DNA from: DSWT01 sp035415725
GTDB lineage: Bacteria; Chloroflexota; Anaerolineae; B4-G1; SLSP01
DNA length: 64,000 bases
Reading direction: 5' to 3'
NCBI GenBank assembly: GCA_035415725.1
Contig: DAOOGN010000001.1
Location: forward strand, 1-64,000
In this document: positions 54,513-63,102 of the stretch, piece after piece
How the letters are laid out: every line of letters begins with the position of its first letter
Numbering within the stretch: position 1 is the stretch's first letter
The notes under the pieces: generated by a model
The model's database searches: none
The model's input: only the letters and a program-made list of their open reading frames with translations
Told to the model about the DNA's origin: nothing
Position numbers and translations under genes: made by a program

Positions 54513-54670
54513 CCTTTCCAGACCTGCCAGGTCTGTTGCGGTGACAAAAAACCATAGTTTTGCGGTAACTATTCAGCGTTGACCGGCCTGAATAGATACG
54601 TTTGGCGTAAGCCCTCATGGTGGCAACCCGCGTCTATTCTTAGGGTGTAGGTGATGTTGACCTGACTGAC

Positions 54671-54694
54671 GATTATCAAACTTCTATGGAGGAA
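54671..54694 (+). promoter_or_regulatory. Leader motif before the alpha-mannosidase gene
   Basis: GATTATCAAACTTCTA followed by TGGAGGAA, the ribosome-binding site of the GH38 gene. It is the third copy of the motif seen at 49572 and, on the minus strand, at 22259-22241. Confidence 0.4.
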
Positions 54695-54701
54695 AGAACT
54701 T

Positions 54702-57700
54702 ATGCCGACTTACAAACCATATACCAAACATCAACTGGACTTCGCACTACGCGAGATTGGACGCGCGATTTACACCACCGTCGCGCCGTTGGACATCCGG
54801 GCATGGTGGTCGAAAGAGCCATTGCCTTTTGCCGAGCGTACCCACGGTAAGGAACTTACCCTGCGCATCGGCGACAAGTGGGGCGATCTCTTCGACTGCG
54901 CGTGGTTTCACTTCACTGGCGTTGTGCCCCCCGAAGCCGCCGGGCAGCACGTGGTTCTGCTGCTCGACGTGAACGGTGAAATGTGTGTCTTCGACGCCGA
55001 CGGTGTTCCGGTGCGCGGTCTGACCAGCATGGCGTCAGGCTACGATTTTAGCCTGGGCGAGCCGGGCAAGCGCGTCCTGCAAATCGCCGTGTGGGCGAAG
55101 GGCGGCGAGCGCCTTGACGTGTGGGCCGACGCCGGATGCAACGACCTCTTCGGCAACTTGCAGAACAACGGTACGGTCCGCGAGGCCGCGATTGCCATCT
55201 GCCATGATGAAGTCCGCGCCCTGTACTACGATTTCGAGGTCCTGCTGGATTTCCTCAACGTTCTGCCGGAAAACAGCCCCCGCTATCAGCAAATCCTCAC
55301 TGGCCTTCATGATGTTGTTGCTCTGCTGTATCGCGGCATCCCGGCGGCCGCAGTGGACGCGCGCGCCGTCCTCGCGCCGCTCCTGGCGCAGCGCGGCGGT
55401 GACCCGTCGCTGCGCATCAGCGCCGTAGGGCACGCCCACATGGATTTAGGCTGGCTGTGGCCGATCCGGGAGACCATCCGCAAGGGCGCGCGCACCTTCT
55501 CCACGGCGATTGAATTGACCGAGCGCTATCCCGACTACGTCTTCGGCGCGAGTCAGCCGCAGTACTTCCTGTGGATGAAACAGCGTTATCCCGCCCTGTA
55601 CGCCAAAATCAAGGACAAGGTCCGCGAGGGACGGTTGGAGCCGCAGGGCGCGATGTGGGTAGAGGCCGACACTAACATCAGCGGCGGGGAGGCGCTCGTG
55701 CGCCAACTACTCCAGGGTAAGCGCTTTTTCCGGCAAGAATTCGGCGTGGAAGTGCGCTATCTCTGGCTACCGGATGTGTTCGGTTACAGCGCCACACTGC
55801 CGCAACTGCTCAAACTGGCCGACGTGGACTACTTCTCCACGCAGAAACTTTCGTGGAGCCTCATCAACCCCTTCCCCCACCAATCCTTCCACTGGCAGGG
55901 CCTTGACGGGACGACGGTGTTGGCCCACATGCTACCCGAAGAGACCTACAACAGCCCTGCCGCGCCGCGTTCGGTGCGCCGGATCGAGCAGAATTACCAC
56001 GATTCCGGTGTCTCATCGCGGGCGCTGATGGTCTTCGGCATCGGCGATGGCGGCGGCGGCCCCGGCGAGGAGCATCTGGAACGGCTGTCCCGCTTGCAGA
56101 ACCTTGAAGGCCTCAGCCCGGTCACCCAGGAATCGGTAGCCGACTTCCTCGACAAGTGGCGGGAAGAGGCCGACCGCTTCCCCACCTGGGTCGGCGAGCT
56201 GTATCTGGAACGCCACGAGGGCACGCTGACCACCGAAGCCCGCAACAAATGGTACAATCGCAAAATGGAACTGGCGCTGCGCGAGCTGGAATGGGCGGCG
56301 ACGCTGGCGCGGGTTGAAACCGGCGTGGCGTACCCCACCGACTTCCTCACCGCCACATGGCGTGAGGTACTGCTCTACCAGTTCCACGATATCCTTCCCG
56401 GTTCGGCGATCAAGCGAGTTTATGATGAGAGCCTGGCGCGCTATGAGGCGATGTTCCGCGAGACGAACGCGCGCATCGTCGAGTTTTATCGTCGTATCGC
56501 AGCGCGCGTCGATACGGTGCCGCTGGCGAAGCCGATGGCTGTGTTCAATCCCCTCTCGTGGGAGCGCGAGGAGTGGGTGCCGATGGAGGGATCATGGTTG
56601 CGCGTGGCCGTCCCGCCGCTGGGCTACACCGTAATCGACGCCGCCGTCGTTCCGTGCGTAGTGGAGAATCTCACCGCGACGCCGGAAATTCTCGAAAATG
56701 ACCTTCTGCGTGTGACCTTCGCCCCTGACGGTGGCATCATCTCGCTGTTCGACAAGCGTGTGAACCGCGAGGTTATCCCTGCCGGGCAGACGGCGAACCG
56801 GCTGGCGGTCTACGTGGACCTGGGCGATGCCTGGGACTTCCCCATGGACTACGCCGACCAGACGCCGCGCATGATGGAACTGGTCTCCACTGCCGCCCAC
56901 ATCGATGGGCCGCGCGCCGTCCTCACCCAGATTTACCGTCTCGGTGACTCTGAAATGACGCAGGAGATCGTCTTAACGGCGGGCAGTCCCCGGCTGGATT
57001 TCGTCTGTCACCTGCACTGGCGCGAACCGCGCGCGATGCTGCGCACCCGCTTCCCCGTCGCCGTCCACGCCGACGAAGCCACTTACGAGATCCAATTCGG
57101 TCACATCCGCCGCCCGGCGCACCGCAACACCACCTGGGATTTAGCGAAGGACGAGGTCGCTGCGCACAAATGGGTCGACCTTTCGCAGGGAGATTACGGC
57201 GTGGCGTTGCTCAACGATGCCAAGTACGGCCACAAGATCAAGGGCAATGTCATTGACTTGAACTTGCTGCGTAGTGTGCCGTACCCCGGCTCGACGTTGC
57301 TGCATCCTACCGACGTTGCGCCCGGCGAGCCGCATCACGCCTTCACCGATCAGGCCGATCATATCTTTACCTATGCGCTCTACCCGCACACGGGGGATGC
57401 TGTCGCGGGCGGCGTGATCCACGCGGGTTATGCGCTCAACGTCCCTCTGCGCGTCGTCCCGCTCGAATCGCACGCCGGCGCGAGTGCGACGCAGTCGACG
57501 TTCGTCCAAATCGACGCGCCCAACGTCATTGTAGAAGCCGTCAAGCAGGCGGAAGACAGCTCTGACATCATTGTACGTCTCTACGAAGCCGAACACCGTT
57601 CCGCGCACGCGACGCTGTGGTTTGGCTTTCCGGTGCAGGCCGTGCAGGAGGTCAATCTGCTGGAACGTCCGATCCAGCCGTTAGTCGTGCACGACGATAC

Positions 57701-57758
57701 GGTCACGCTCGACTTCCGCCCGTTCGAGATCAAGACTCTGGCCATCAGCCTTCAGTAG
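54702..57758 (+). CDS. Alpha-mannosidase, family GH38
   Basis: A 1018-residue cytoplasmic-type GH38 alpha-mannosidase that removes alpha-linked mannose. The N-terminal 240 residues form the beta-rich ancillary domain. The catalytic domain then starts with the zinc-binding GHAHMDLGWLWPIRET near residue 243. WVEADTNISGGEALVRQLLQG follows, and LPDVFGYSATLPQ near 356 holds the nucleophile Asp. Further on are GIGDGGGGPGEEHLERL and the helical domain (YLERHEGTLTTEARNKWYNRK, LYQFHDILPGSAIKRVYDE). The rest is the beta-sandwich C-terminal part. There is no signal peptide. GGAGGAAAG precedes the ATG. It fits the breakdown of imported mannose-containing glycans together with the GH13, GH3 and rhamnose enzymes. 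Confidence 0.95.
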   Translation: MPTYKPYTKHQLDFALREIGRAIYTTVAPLDIRAWWSKEPLPFAERTHGKELTLRIGDKWGDLFDCAWFHFTGVVPPEAAGQHVVLLLDVNGEMCVFDADGVPVRGLTSMASGYDFSLGEPGKRVLQIAVWAKGGERLDVWADAGCNDLFGNLQNNGTVREAAIAICHDEVRALYYDFEVLLDFLNVLPENSPRYQQILTGLHDVVALLYRGIPAAAVDARAVLAPLLAQRGGDPSLRISAVGHAHMDLGWLWPIRETIRKGARTFSTAIELTERYPDYVFGASQPQYFLWMKQRYPALYAKIKDKVREGRLEPQGAMWVEADTNISGGEALVRQLLQGKRFFRQEFGVEVRYLWLPDVFGYSATLPQLLKLADVDYFSTQKLSWSLINPFPHQSFHWQGLDGTTVLAHMLPEETYNSPAAPRSVRRIEQNYHDSGVSSRALMVFGIGDGGGGPGEEHLERLSRLQNLEGLSPVTQESVADFLDKWREEADRFPTWVGELYLERHEGTLTTEARNKWYNRKMELALRELEWAATLARVETGVAYPTDFLTATWREVLLYQFHDILPGSAIKRVYDESLARYEAMFRETNARIVEFYRRIAARVDTVPLAKPMAVFNPLSWEREEWVPMEGSWLRVAVPPLGYTVIDAAVVPCVVENLTATPEILENDLLRVTFAPDGGIISLFDKRVNREVIPAGQTANRLAVYVDLGDAWDFPMDYADQTPRMMELVSTAAHIDGPRAVLTQIYRLGDSEMTQEIVLTAGSPRLDFVCHLHWREPRAMLRTRFPVAVHADEATYEIQFGHIRRPAHRNTTWDLAKDEVAAHKWVDLSQGDYGVALLNDAKYGHKIKGNVIDLNLLRSVPYPGSTLLHPTDVAPGEPHHAFTDQADHIFTYALYPHTGDAVAGGVIHAGYALNVPLRVVPLESHAGASATQSTFVQIDAPNVIVEAVKQAEDSSDIIVRLYEAEHRSAHATLWFGFPVQAVQEVNLLERPIQPLVVHDDTVTLDFRPFEIKTLAISLQ

Positions 57759-57825
57759 TCACTCTTCAGCCACCCTTGCCAGGGGGCGAATGGAACTAGG
57801 GTTACGAGCCTGGATAAACATCCCA
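57759..57825 (+). repeat. Family A-type partial repeat after the GH38 gene
   Basis: TCACTCTTCAGCCACCCTTG and CCAGGGGGCGAATGGAAC are the first module of family A. GTTACGAGCCTGGATAAACA resembles the end of family B at 44832-44854. The element starts directly after the GH38 stop codon and fills the short gap before the epimerase gene. Confidence 0.6.
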
Positions 57826-57860
57826 ACTAAAGACTCCCTGACTCTTTGAGGAGGTGTGTT

Positions 57861-58826
57861 ATGCGTGTTGTGGTGATCGGTGGCACGGGCCATGTGGGGA
57901 CGTATTTGGTGCCGCGTCTGGTGGAGGCGGGGCATGCTGTGGTGGTCGTCAGTCGCGGAGAACGCGAACCGTACAGTGCTGGTGGGGCGTGGCAGGCGGT
58001 GCAGCAGGTCACGCTGGATCGCGCGGCGGAGGAGCGCGCCGGGACGTTCGGCCAGAAGGTCCGCGCGTTGGAGCCGGACGCCGTCATTGACATGATCTGT
58101 TTTACACTGGAGAGTGCGCAACATCTCGTTGAGGCCCTGCGCGGGCATGTACAACACTTTTTGCATTGCAGTACCGTGTGGGTGCATGGCTATACCACGA
58201 CCGTCCCCGTGACCGAGGACGCGCCGCGCCATCCCATCGGCGCTTATGGGGTCCAGAAGGCGGCGATCGAAGCCTACCTGCACACCGAAGCGCGCAGCAA
58301 CGGTTTCCCGGAGACGTGCATCTTGCCGGGGCACATTGTGGGGCCGGGATGGGTGCCGCTGAATCCGCAGGCCAACTTCAACCCGCAGGTGTATGCGCAG
58401 CTCGCGCATGGTGAGGAGGTGACACTGCCGAATCAGGGGCAGGAACTTCTGCACCACGTTCATGCCGACGACGTGGCACAGCTTTTCATGAAGGCGCTGG
58501 CGAACTGGAATGCCGCCGTCGGCGAGAGCTTCCATGCCGTCTCGCCCGCCGCGCTGACGCTGCGTGGCTATGCCGAAGCGGTTGCAGCGTGGTTTGGGCA
58601 GCCGGCCCACCTCACGTTCTTGCCGTTTGTGGAATGGAAAATGACCGTCGCCGAGGAAGATGCCGACGCGACGGCGGGACACCTGGAACACAACCCCAAC
58701 TGCTATAGCATCGTCAAGTCGCGGCGGTTGTTGGATTACCAACCGCGCTACTCGTCATTGCAGGCAACTTACGAAGCGGTTCAACGTCTCATGGCGGACG
58801 GGGTGGTGCGCATTAAAGATTCGTGA
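57861..58826 (+). CDS. NAD-dependent epimerase/dehydratase
   Basis: A 321-residue short-chain dehydrogenase of the extended (sugar epimerase) type. The NAD-binding glycine motif is VVIGGTGHVGTYLV at residues 4-17. HCSTVWVHGYT is the active-site strand with the Ser/Thr, and GAYGVQKAAIEAYL is the YxxxK motif. CILPGHIVGPGWVPL and HHVHADDVAQLFMKAL are the substrate and C-terminal parts. The preferred ATG at 57861 has GAGGAGGT upstream. It follows the GH38 gene by about 100 bases and may belong to the same glycan pathway. The sugar substrate cannot be named. Confidence 0.85.
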   Translation: MRVVVIGGTGHVGTYLVPRLVEAGHAVVVVSRGEREPYSAGGAWQAVQQVTLDRAAEERAGTFGQKVRALEPDAVIDMICFTLESAQHLVEALRGHVQHFLHCSTVWVHGYTTTVPVTEDAPRHPIGAYGVQKAAIEAYLHTEARSNGFPETCILPGHIVGPGWVPLNPQANFNPQVYAQLAHGEEVTLPNQGQELLHHVHADDVAQLFMKALANWNAAVGESFHAVSPAALTLRGYAEAVAAWFGQPAHLTFLPFVEWKMTVAEEDADATAGHLEHNPNCYSIVKSRRLLDYQPRYSSLQATYEAVQRLMADGVVRIKDS

Positions 58827-58891
58827 AGACTCGTGGTTTGTTTTTGGGGGATATTTTTTAGGAGATATTACTGACCATTCGCTGAAAAAGT

Positions 58892-59475
58892 TTAGACTTT
58901 GGTCAATTTGCCGCCGGCGCTGTGGTCATCACGTTTGACAAACAGCGGGTCCAATGACAAAGGAGCGCCTTTCAGCCGATGAAACTCACGCGCAATCATT
59001 CATTCGTCACGGTACACCAACAGGGCTTGTTCCAAGCTCAACTCTGTTGTGGGAGCGTTGGTCACGTAAACGCGCCAGCCCAGGGTCTCGGACCAGTCCG
59101 CGATGGCCACAATCTGACGCTGCACTGCGGTGATTTGATAGCGCACTGTGACGATTCCCCGAGTCGGACGGTCGACACCACTTCGCCCACGCCCGATGTA
59201 GCGCGTTTCCCGCTGTTCCTGGCGTTCGAAGGTGTAACTGAGCAGCCCCACCACATTGTGAGCCTGCAAAATGGCGTCCGCTTTGGCGCTCCGGTCGCTT
59301 TCCGCCTGGATTTGGCGCTTCCCACGGCCTGGCGCGGGCGTCAGCGCCAACAGCTTCTCCGTCGCGTGGTTCAAACGTTGTTCCAAGCCCTGCTGCCATG
59401 GCTCCCGGTACGCTTCCGAACGGGCTATGATCACCCGTTCCTGAGTCTGCGTTCCGTTGACATCGGGCGTAATCT
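58892..59475 (-). pseudogene. Decayed IS4-type DDE transposase, C-terminal part
   Basis: On the minus strand the translation has TQERVIIARSEAYREPW, LEQRLNHATEKLLAL, YTFERQEQRETRYIGRG, LEQALLVYRDE, a stop (TGA at 59002-59000), then MIAREFHRLKGAPLSLDPLF and VKRDDH. The order YRDE-x-MIxREFxRLKG is the C-terminal signature of IS4-superfamily transposases (IS1634 or similar), with the catalytic Glu in it. The 5' half is missing. The stop most likely replaces a Trp codon. The remnant lies beside a broken SEC-C gene and is probably the cause of that break. Confidence 0.75.
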
Positions 59476-59501
59476 CCGCAGTCTATCTGCGCCGCCATTG
59501 G

Positions 59502-59566
59502 GACGTAACGATCCCTGTCCCTGTGGCAGCGGCAAGAAATACAAGCAGTGTTGCGGTTGGAGATGA
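59502..59566 (+). pseudogene. SEC-C zinc motif, C-terminal remnant of a lost gene
   Basis: The last 20 or so codons before TGA at 59566 encode LGRNDPCPCGSGKKYKQC and CGW, a complete SEC-C motif. The same frame upstream runs antisense through the transposase remnant and encodes nothing protein-like. The rest of the gene was therefore lost at the junction near 59476-59501. The next gene starts two bases after the stop, so the two were once an operon. Confidence 0.6.
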
Positions 59567-59567
59567 G

Positions 59568-60215
59568 ATGCACAGAACAAACAAGGAACGTATCCTCGAT
59601 TATCTTTGGTCTATTTCACCCGATTGGGCAACCAACGGCCAGATTCGAGACGCAACGGGTATAAAGCCTCACCAACAGGTCTATATGCTCACCCAAGAGT
59701 TAAGGGGAAAGCGATTGATCCAGGGTGAACGGCATGGAAAAGAGTGGATTTTCTGGGCCGATGAATCGCCCGCTGTTCACCTGGCGTTACCAGGAGCGGC
59801 CTCGATGCGTGAGGTTTTCGGGAAAACTGAAGGGCAACTGTCGCCGCGCGCTTTTGAGGATCTGGCACGCTCTGTGATGAGTGCGCATTTCGGTGTTCCA
59901 CTTGTAACGGGACAAGTCCCAGGTGTGCCGAAAGCGTTCGATTTTGTTTCACCGGACGGCAGCATCATTGGCGATGCCAAGTATTTCACGTTGGTACAGG
60001 GGCAACGCCTCCCGCCGGCGAAGTTTTCTGTCATCGCCGAGCATGTGTGGCTTTTGGAGAAAACGAAGGCATCGACCAGATTCCTGGTCTTTGGCAACCA
60101 GCATGAAGTGCCACAACTCTGGTTGAAACGCTATGGCAGTCTTGTTTCAGTGGTTGACTTCTACTTTCTGACGGAGGCCGGAGATTTGGAATTACTGACG
60201 GAGGGTTGTCTATAA
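59568..60215 (+). CDS. Winged-helix protein with PD-(D/E)XK nuclease-like C-terminal domain
   Basis: A 215-residue protein that I do not recognise by name. Residues 1-65 look like a winged helix (RTNKERILDYLWSISPDWATNG, QVYMLTQELRGKRLIQGERHG). Residues 85-190 resemble a restriction-endonuclease fold: FEDLARSVMSAHFGVPL as the first helix, KAFDFVSPDGSIIGDAKYF giving a D-x(8)-DAK core, and FLVFGNQHEVPQLWLKRYG as a later strand-helix pair. Such a pairing suggests DNA binding with cleavage, as in restriction or defence enzymes. It starts directly after the broken SEC-C gene. Its ATG has GGTTGGAGATGAG upstream. Confidence 0.65.
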   Translation: MHRTNKERILDYLWSISPDWATNGQIRDATGIKPHQQVYMLTQELRGKRLIQGERHGKEWIFWADESPAVHLALPGAASMREVFGKTEGQLSPRAFEDLARSVMSAHFGVPLVTGQVPGVPKAFDFVSPDGSIIGDAKYFTLVQGQRLPPAKFSVIAEHVWLLEKTKASTRFLVFGNQHEVPQLWLKRYGSLVSVVDFYFLTEAGDLELLTEGCL

Positions 60216-60311
60216 ATGCCTTTGTTGTGTTTTATACTTCTTCCGCATATTTGAGCAGCCGTAACCCTTCCAGCCAGACAACTTCGGGGTAAAGCGCTTT
60301 GCAGATATTAC

Positions 60312-60452
60312 AGGACTTACGCAACTTAGCCCATAATACTATAATACAAGGCATGAGCAAAGTTACACGATTGGATTACTGTCAGTTTTTGTTGGTGAGT
60401 CAGATCAATGACACGCTGACGAACTACGCGGACCATAGCGAAAAGTTCAGCA
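60312..60452 (+). mobile_element. Left end of an IS701-like element, truncated
   Basis: AGGACTTACGCAA at 60312-60324 is followed by a short leader and an ATG at 60353. Its translation starts MSKVTRLDYCQFLLVSQIND and continues TLTNYADHSEKFS, close to the N-terminus of IS701-like transposases as I recall them. The frame then leaves the family near 60452 and runs into the 3' end of plsY. Only the first 33 codons survive. Its outer end matches the ends of the MITE-like elements at 37161, 44933 and 52559. Confidence 0.65.
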
Positions 60453-60457
60453 TCAGG

Positions 60458-61105
60458 TTACTTTTGCCTGGCCGGATGGGATGAAAGGCAGATGAGGGGG
60501 GGCTTGTGTTCGAAGATCGGCAGAAAACGCTCGGCGTGATGGCGCAGGCGCTGGATGTTGGGCCGCAGCGCCCACAGCGTTAGCAGCATGACCGGGATGC
60601 CCAGGAGACCCGCATTGAGCAGTTCCCCGCGCACTACAAAGACGAGTGGTAGCAGGACCGCTATAAGGATCGAAGCGACCGAGGCGTGCCCCACCAGCAA
60701 TCCAACAATCACGCCGGCAAGCGCCAGGATCGGCAGGAAGGGGTGCCACAGCGCCGTGGCGAAGCCGATGGTGGTCGCGGTGCCCGCGCCGCCGTGAAAA
60801 CCGAGGAAAAGCGAGTAATTGTGGCCGACCACGACCAGAACGCCGGCCACCGCGATCGCTGCCGTGCCCAGCTCCATAGCCTCGGCGAGCCAGAATGCCG
60901 CTGCGCCTTTAAGCCCATCTGTGACCACGGTTAGCACGGCGGGAATGAATCCTACCGACCGCCAGACGTTGGTGCCGCCGGTGCGCCCGCTACCGTGCTC
61001 GCGGATGTCAATGTGTTTGGTGAGCCATCCCCAGATCATCCCTGTCGGAATGGAGCCGAGCAAGTACGCTCCCACCCATCCCAAAATTGTTTTGATCCAC
61101 ATCAT
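60458..61105 (-). CDS. plsY: Glycerol-3-phosphate acyltransferase PlsY
   Basis: PlsY transfers an acyl group from acyl-phosphate to glycerol-3-phosphate, the first step of phospholipid synthesis. The 215-residue membrane protein has the three conserved loops: GSIPTGMIWG near residue 17, HGSGRTGGTNVWR near 37 and GHNYSLFLGFHGGAGTATTIG near 94. The C-terminal 25 residues (FLPIFEHKPPLICLSSHPARQ) are longer than usual. They lie next to the truncated IS701-like element and may have been altered by it. Confidence 0.93.
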   Translation of the reverse strand: MMWIKTILGWVGAYLLGSIPTGMIWGWLTKHIDIREHGSGRTGGTNVWRSVGFIPAVLTVVTDGLKGAAAFWLAEAMELGTAAIAVAGVLVVVGHNYSLFLGFHGGAGTATTIGFATALWHPFLPILALAGVIVGLLVGHASVASILIAVLLPLVFVVRGELLNAGLLGIPVMLLTLWALRPNIQRLRHHAERFLPIFEHKPPLICLSSHPARQK

Positions 61106-61416
61106 CGTTTTTCTCCTCTTGGACCCTCATGTGTGGCGCGGGCATCCGCCCCGCCCTTGATGCTTGATACTATAGCCAGCCGACCGCGGGCTAAAGCCGC
61201 CTTCAGACCCATGCAGAACCCCCACTGCTTTGGGAATTCCACCATCATATCCACAGTAGGCAGTTTGGTCAAGTCGGTGTGGCGCATGACGAGAGAGTCA
61301 CCGCCACCGCAGAGGGTTAGGCCGAAATCGGCCGTTTGCAGAAGGTGGTTCTCTGGGAGTTGGCGTGGTGATGGAAAAATGGCTTGAGTTTTTGCTACGG
61401 ATGACACGGATTGCAC
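61102..61416 (-). pseudogene. Truncated gene fragment joined to a repeat
   Basis: The 104-codon frame overlaps the start of plsY by four bases. Its first 25 or so codons are translated from the family C repeat (61347-61488). Only the part from LLQTADFGLTLCGGGDSLV on (with DLTKLPTVDMMVEFPKQW) looks protein-like. I do not recognise it. The likely reading is a gene whose 5' end was replaced by the repeat. It may also be non-functional antisense DNA. Confidence 0.35.
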
Positions 61417-61488
61417 TGATTCTTTGTGCTTTGCGTGTCAATCCGTGGCCGGTTTCTTAATTTTGACCCACGCAATCCTGAAGAACCC
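61347..61488 (+). repeat. Dispersed repeat family C, fourth copy
   Basis: GGTTCTCTGGGAGTTGGCG, TTTTTGCTACGGATGACACG, GTGTCAATCCGTGGCCGG and AATCCTGAAGAACC occur in order. It ends seven bases from the stop codon of the cyclase gene, nearly the same distance as the copy beside the anti-sigma gene. Confidence 0.78.
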
Positions 61489-61494
61489 AGAAGG

Positions 61495-63027
61495 TTAATA
61501 CAGCATAGCCTGTACTTCGTAGATCGGTTCCGGGTGTTGCTGGCCTTTGATCTGAATCGGCGGCAATTCCTGCGCCTGGAATATATCCTTTACCAGTTGA
61601 TAAGTGCGATGACAGATCAAGATTTTCCCGGCCGGGGCAAGTTCCTGGAGGGTATGCGCTTTGTTGACAGTTTGACCGACGACGGTGTAATTGACAAGGT
61701 CGGGTGTACCGACATTGCCGACGACGGCTTCACCGGTCGCAATGCCGATGCCGAAGCGCAGACGTTGGTGGAGCGGAATGAGTTCGTGCGTCTGGCGCAT
61801 GCTTTGCTGGATGCGCCATGCCGCGCGTACTGCTCGCAGCGCGTGGTCCTCCTGTGGCAGCGGCGCGTTGAAGAAAGCCATGACTTCATCGCCCATAAAT
61901 TTATCCAGCGTCCCTTCCTCGGCCAGAATGACGCCCGCGGCCTGGGTCAGGTGCCGGTTGAGAATGCTGATGAGGGCTTCTGGGGTAGCGTTGGCGCTGA
62001 AGGTCATAAACTCCCGCAGATCAGCAAAGAGCACGGAGACGGTTTGCCATTGTCCGCCGGGCTGGATACGGTGGGGGTTTTCGAGGATGCGGTTTACAAC
62101 GGCAGAGGGGACGTAATGCTCAAACAGGCTCCGTAATTCGCGCTTTTCATCCTCGCGTTGGGTCTCGATTTCCGCTAACAAGCGGAAGTTTTCAATCGCA
62201 ATGGCGGCATAATCGGCCAGCATCCGCAACAGTCGCCGGTCATCCTGGTTGAGAGGTTCACGGTTGCGCTTATTGCTCACCGTCAGCGAGCCGACGATTT
62301 TGCCGCCCCATTGTAAAGGCACATTCATCATCAAGCCGGAAGAAAGGGTCTGAATGTTGGGCGGTTCTGCCGGTGAGAGGTACTCTTTGTTCCAGTGTTC
62401 ACGCAGGACATGAGTGGTGGGATCGCCGGTGTCAGGGTCCAGCAGGACGAGCAATCCATCCCGTGCACCGGTGAGATAAAGCGCGGCGTCGATGATGCGC
62501 TCCAGCAGTTTATCGCGCTCTCGCAGCGTCGTCACGGACTTGCTGACGCGGGAGAGGGTGTCGAGTTGTCGCAGTCGATGGGTCAGTTCGGCGTTGGTGC
62601 GCTCCAGTTTCTTGAGCAGCGCAGCGCGTTCTTGCCGGAGGTGTGTTAATGTCAGCACGCGCTCGATGGAGGTGCGCAGATCGTTGATCTCAAAGGGTTT
62701 GGAGACGTAATCCAGGACACCCAGACGAAATACATCGATGGCGACGGACTCCGACCCATGCGAGGTAATGAGGATGACGGGCAAGTCGATTCCTTGCTCC
62801 TTGAGAGCCTGCAGCACTTCGATGCCGTTCATGCGTGGCATGTCGTAATCCAGGAGCATCAGGTCGGGGTGGATTTCCTTCGCCAGGGCCAAGCCTGCTT
62901 TACCGTCGAATGCTTCTGTCACCGTATAGCCTATCGGTTCCAACACGGCATCTTTCAAGAATTCCAGGATTTCTATATTGTCATCCACAACCAGGATATG
63001 GGCGCCTTGAGTTGGTGTTTCAAGCAT
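61495..63027 (-). CDS. Receiver-GAF-adenylate/guanylate cyclase
   Basis: A 510-residue signalling enzyme. A receiver domain (1-125) has HILVVDDNIEILEFL, Asp in LMLLDYDMPRMNG and Lys in YVSKPFEI. A coiled coil and a GAF domain (about 160-290) follow. The C-terminus is a class III nucleotide cyclase (325-500). VSVLFADLREFMTFS carries the first metal Asp, DKFMGDEVMAFFNAPLPQ the second, and GEAVVGNVGTPDLVNYTVVG the glycine-rich part. It would make cAMP or cGMP in response to phosphorylation. No kinase gene is adjacent. The kinase at 45095 is 14 kb away and any link is speculative. Confidence 0.9.
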   Translation of the reverse strand: MLETPTQGAHILVVDDNIEILEFLKDAVLEPIGYTVTEAFDGKAGLALAKEIHPDLMLLDYDMPRMNGIEVLQALKEQGIDLPVILITSHGSESVAIDVFRLGVLDYVSKPFEINDLRTSIERVLTLTHLRQERAALLKKLERTNAELTHRLRQLDTLSRVSKSVTTLRERDKLLERIIDAALYLTGARDGLLVLLDPDTGDPTTHVLREHWNKEYLSPAEPPNIQTLSSGLMMNVPLQWGGKIVGSLTVSNKRNREPLNQDDRRLLRMLADYAAIAIENFRLLAEIETQREDEKRELRSLFEHYVPSAVVNRILENPHRIQPGGQWQTVSVLFADLREFMTFSANATPEALISILNRHLTQAAGVILAEEGTLDKFMGDEVMAFFNAPLPQEDHALRAVRAAWRIQQSMRQTHELIPLHQRLRFGIGIATGEAVVGNVGTPDLVNYTVVGQTVNKAHTLQELAPAGKILICHRTYQLVKDIFQAQELPPIQIKGQQHPEPIYEVQAMLY

Positions 63028-63102
63028 GGCTTCATCTTTCTGATAAGATAATCTATTTATAACCTTTTTGCTGTAAAATGCAAGGAAAGTTGGTGCTTGT
63101 AC

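Noticed and set aside
58979..59566. 195-codon plus-strand frame ending in a SEC-C motif
   Set aside because: Only the last 20 or so codons are protein-like. The rest is antisense to a transposase remnant, so it was split into two pseudogene entries.
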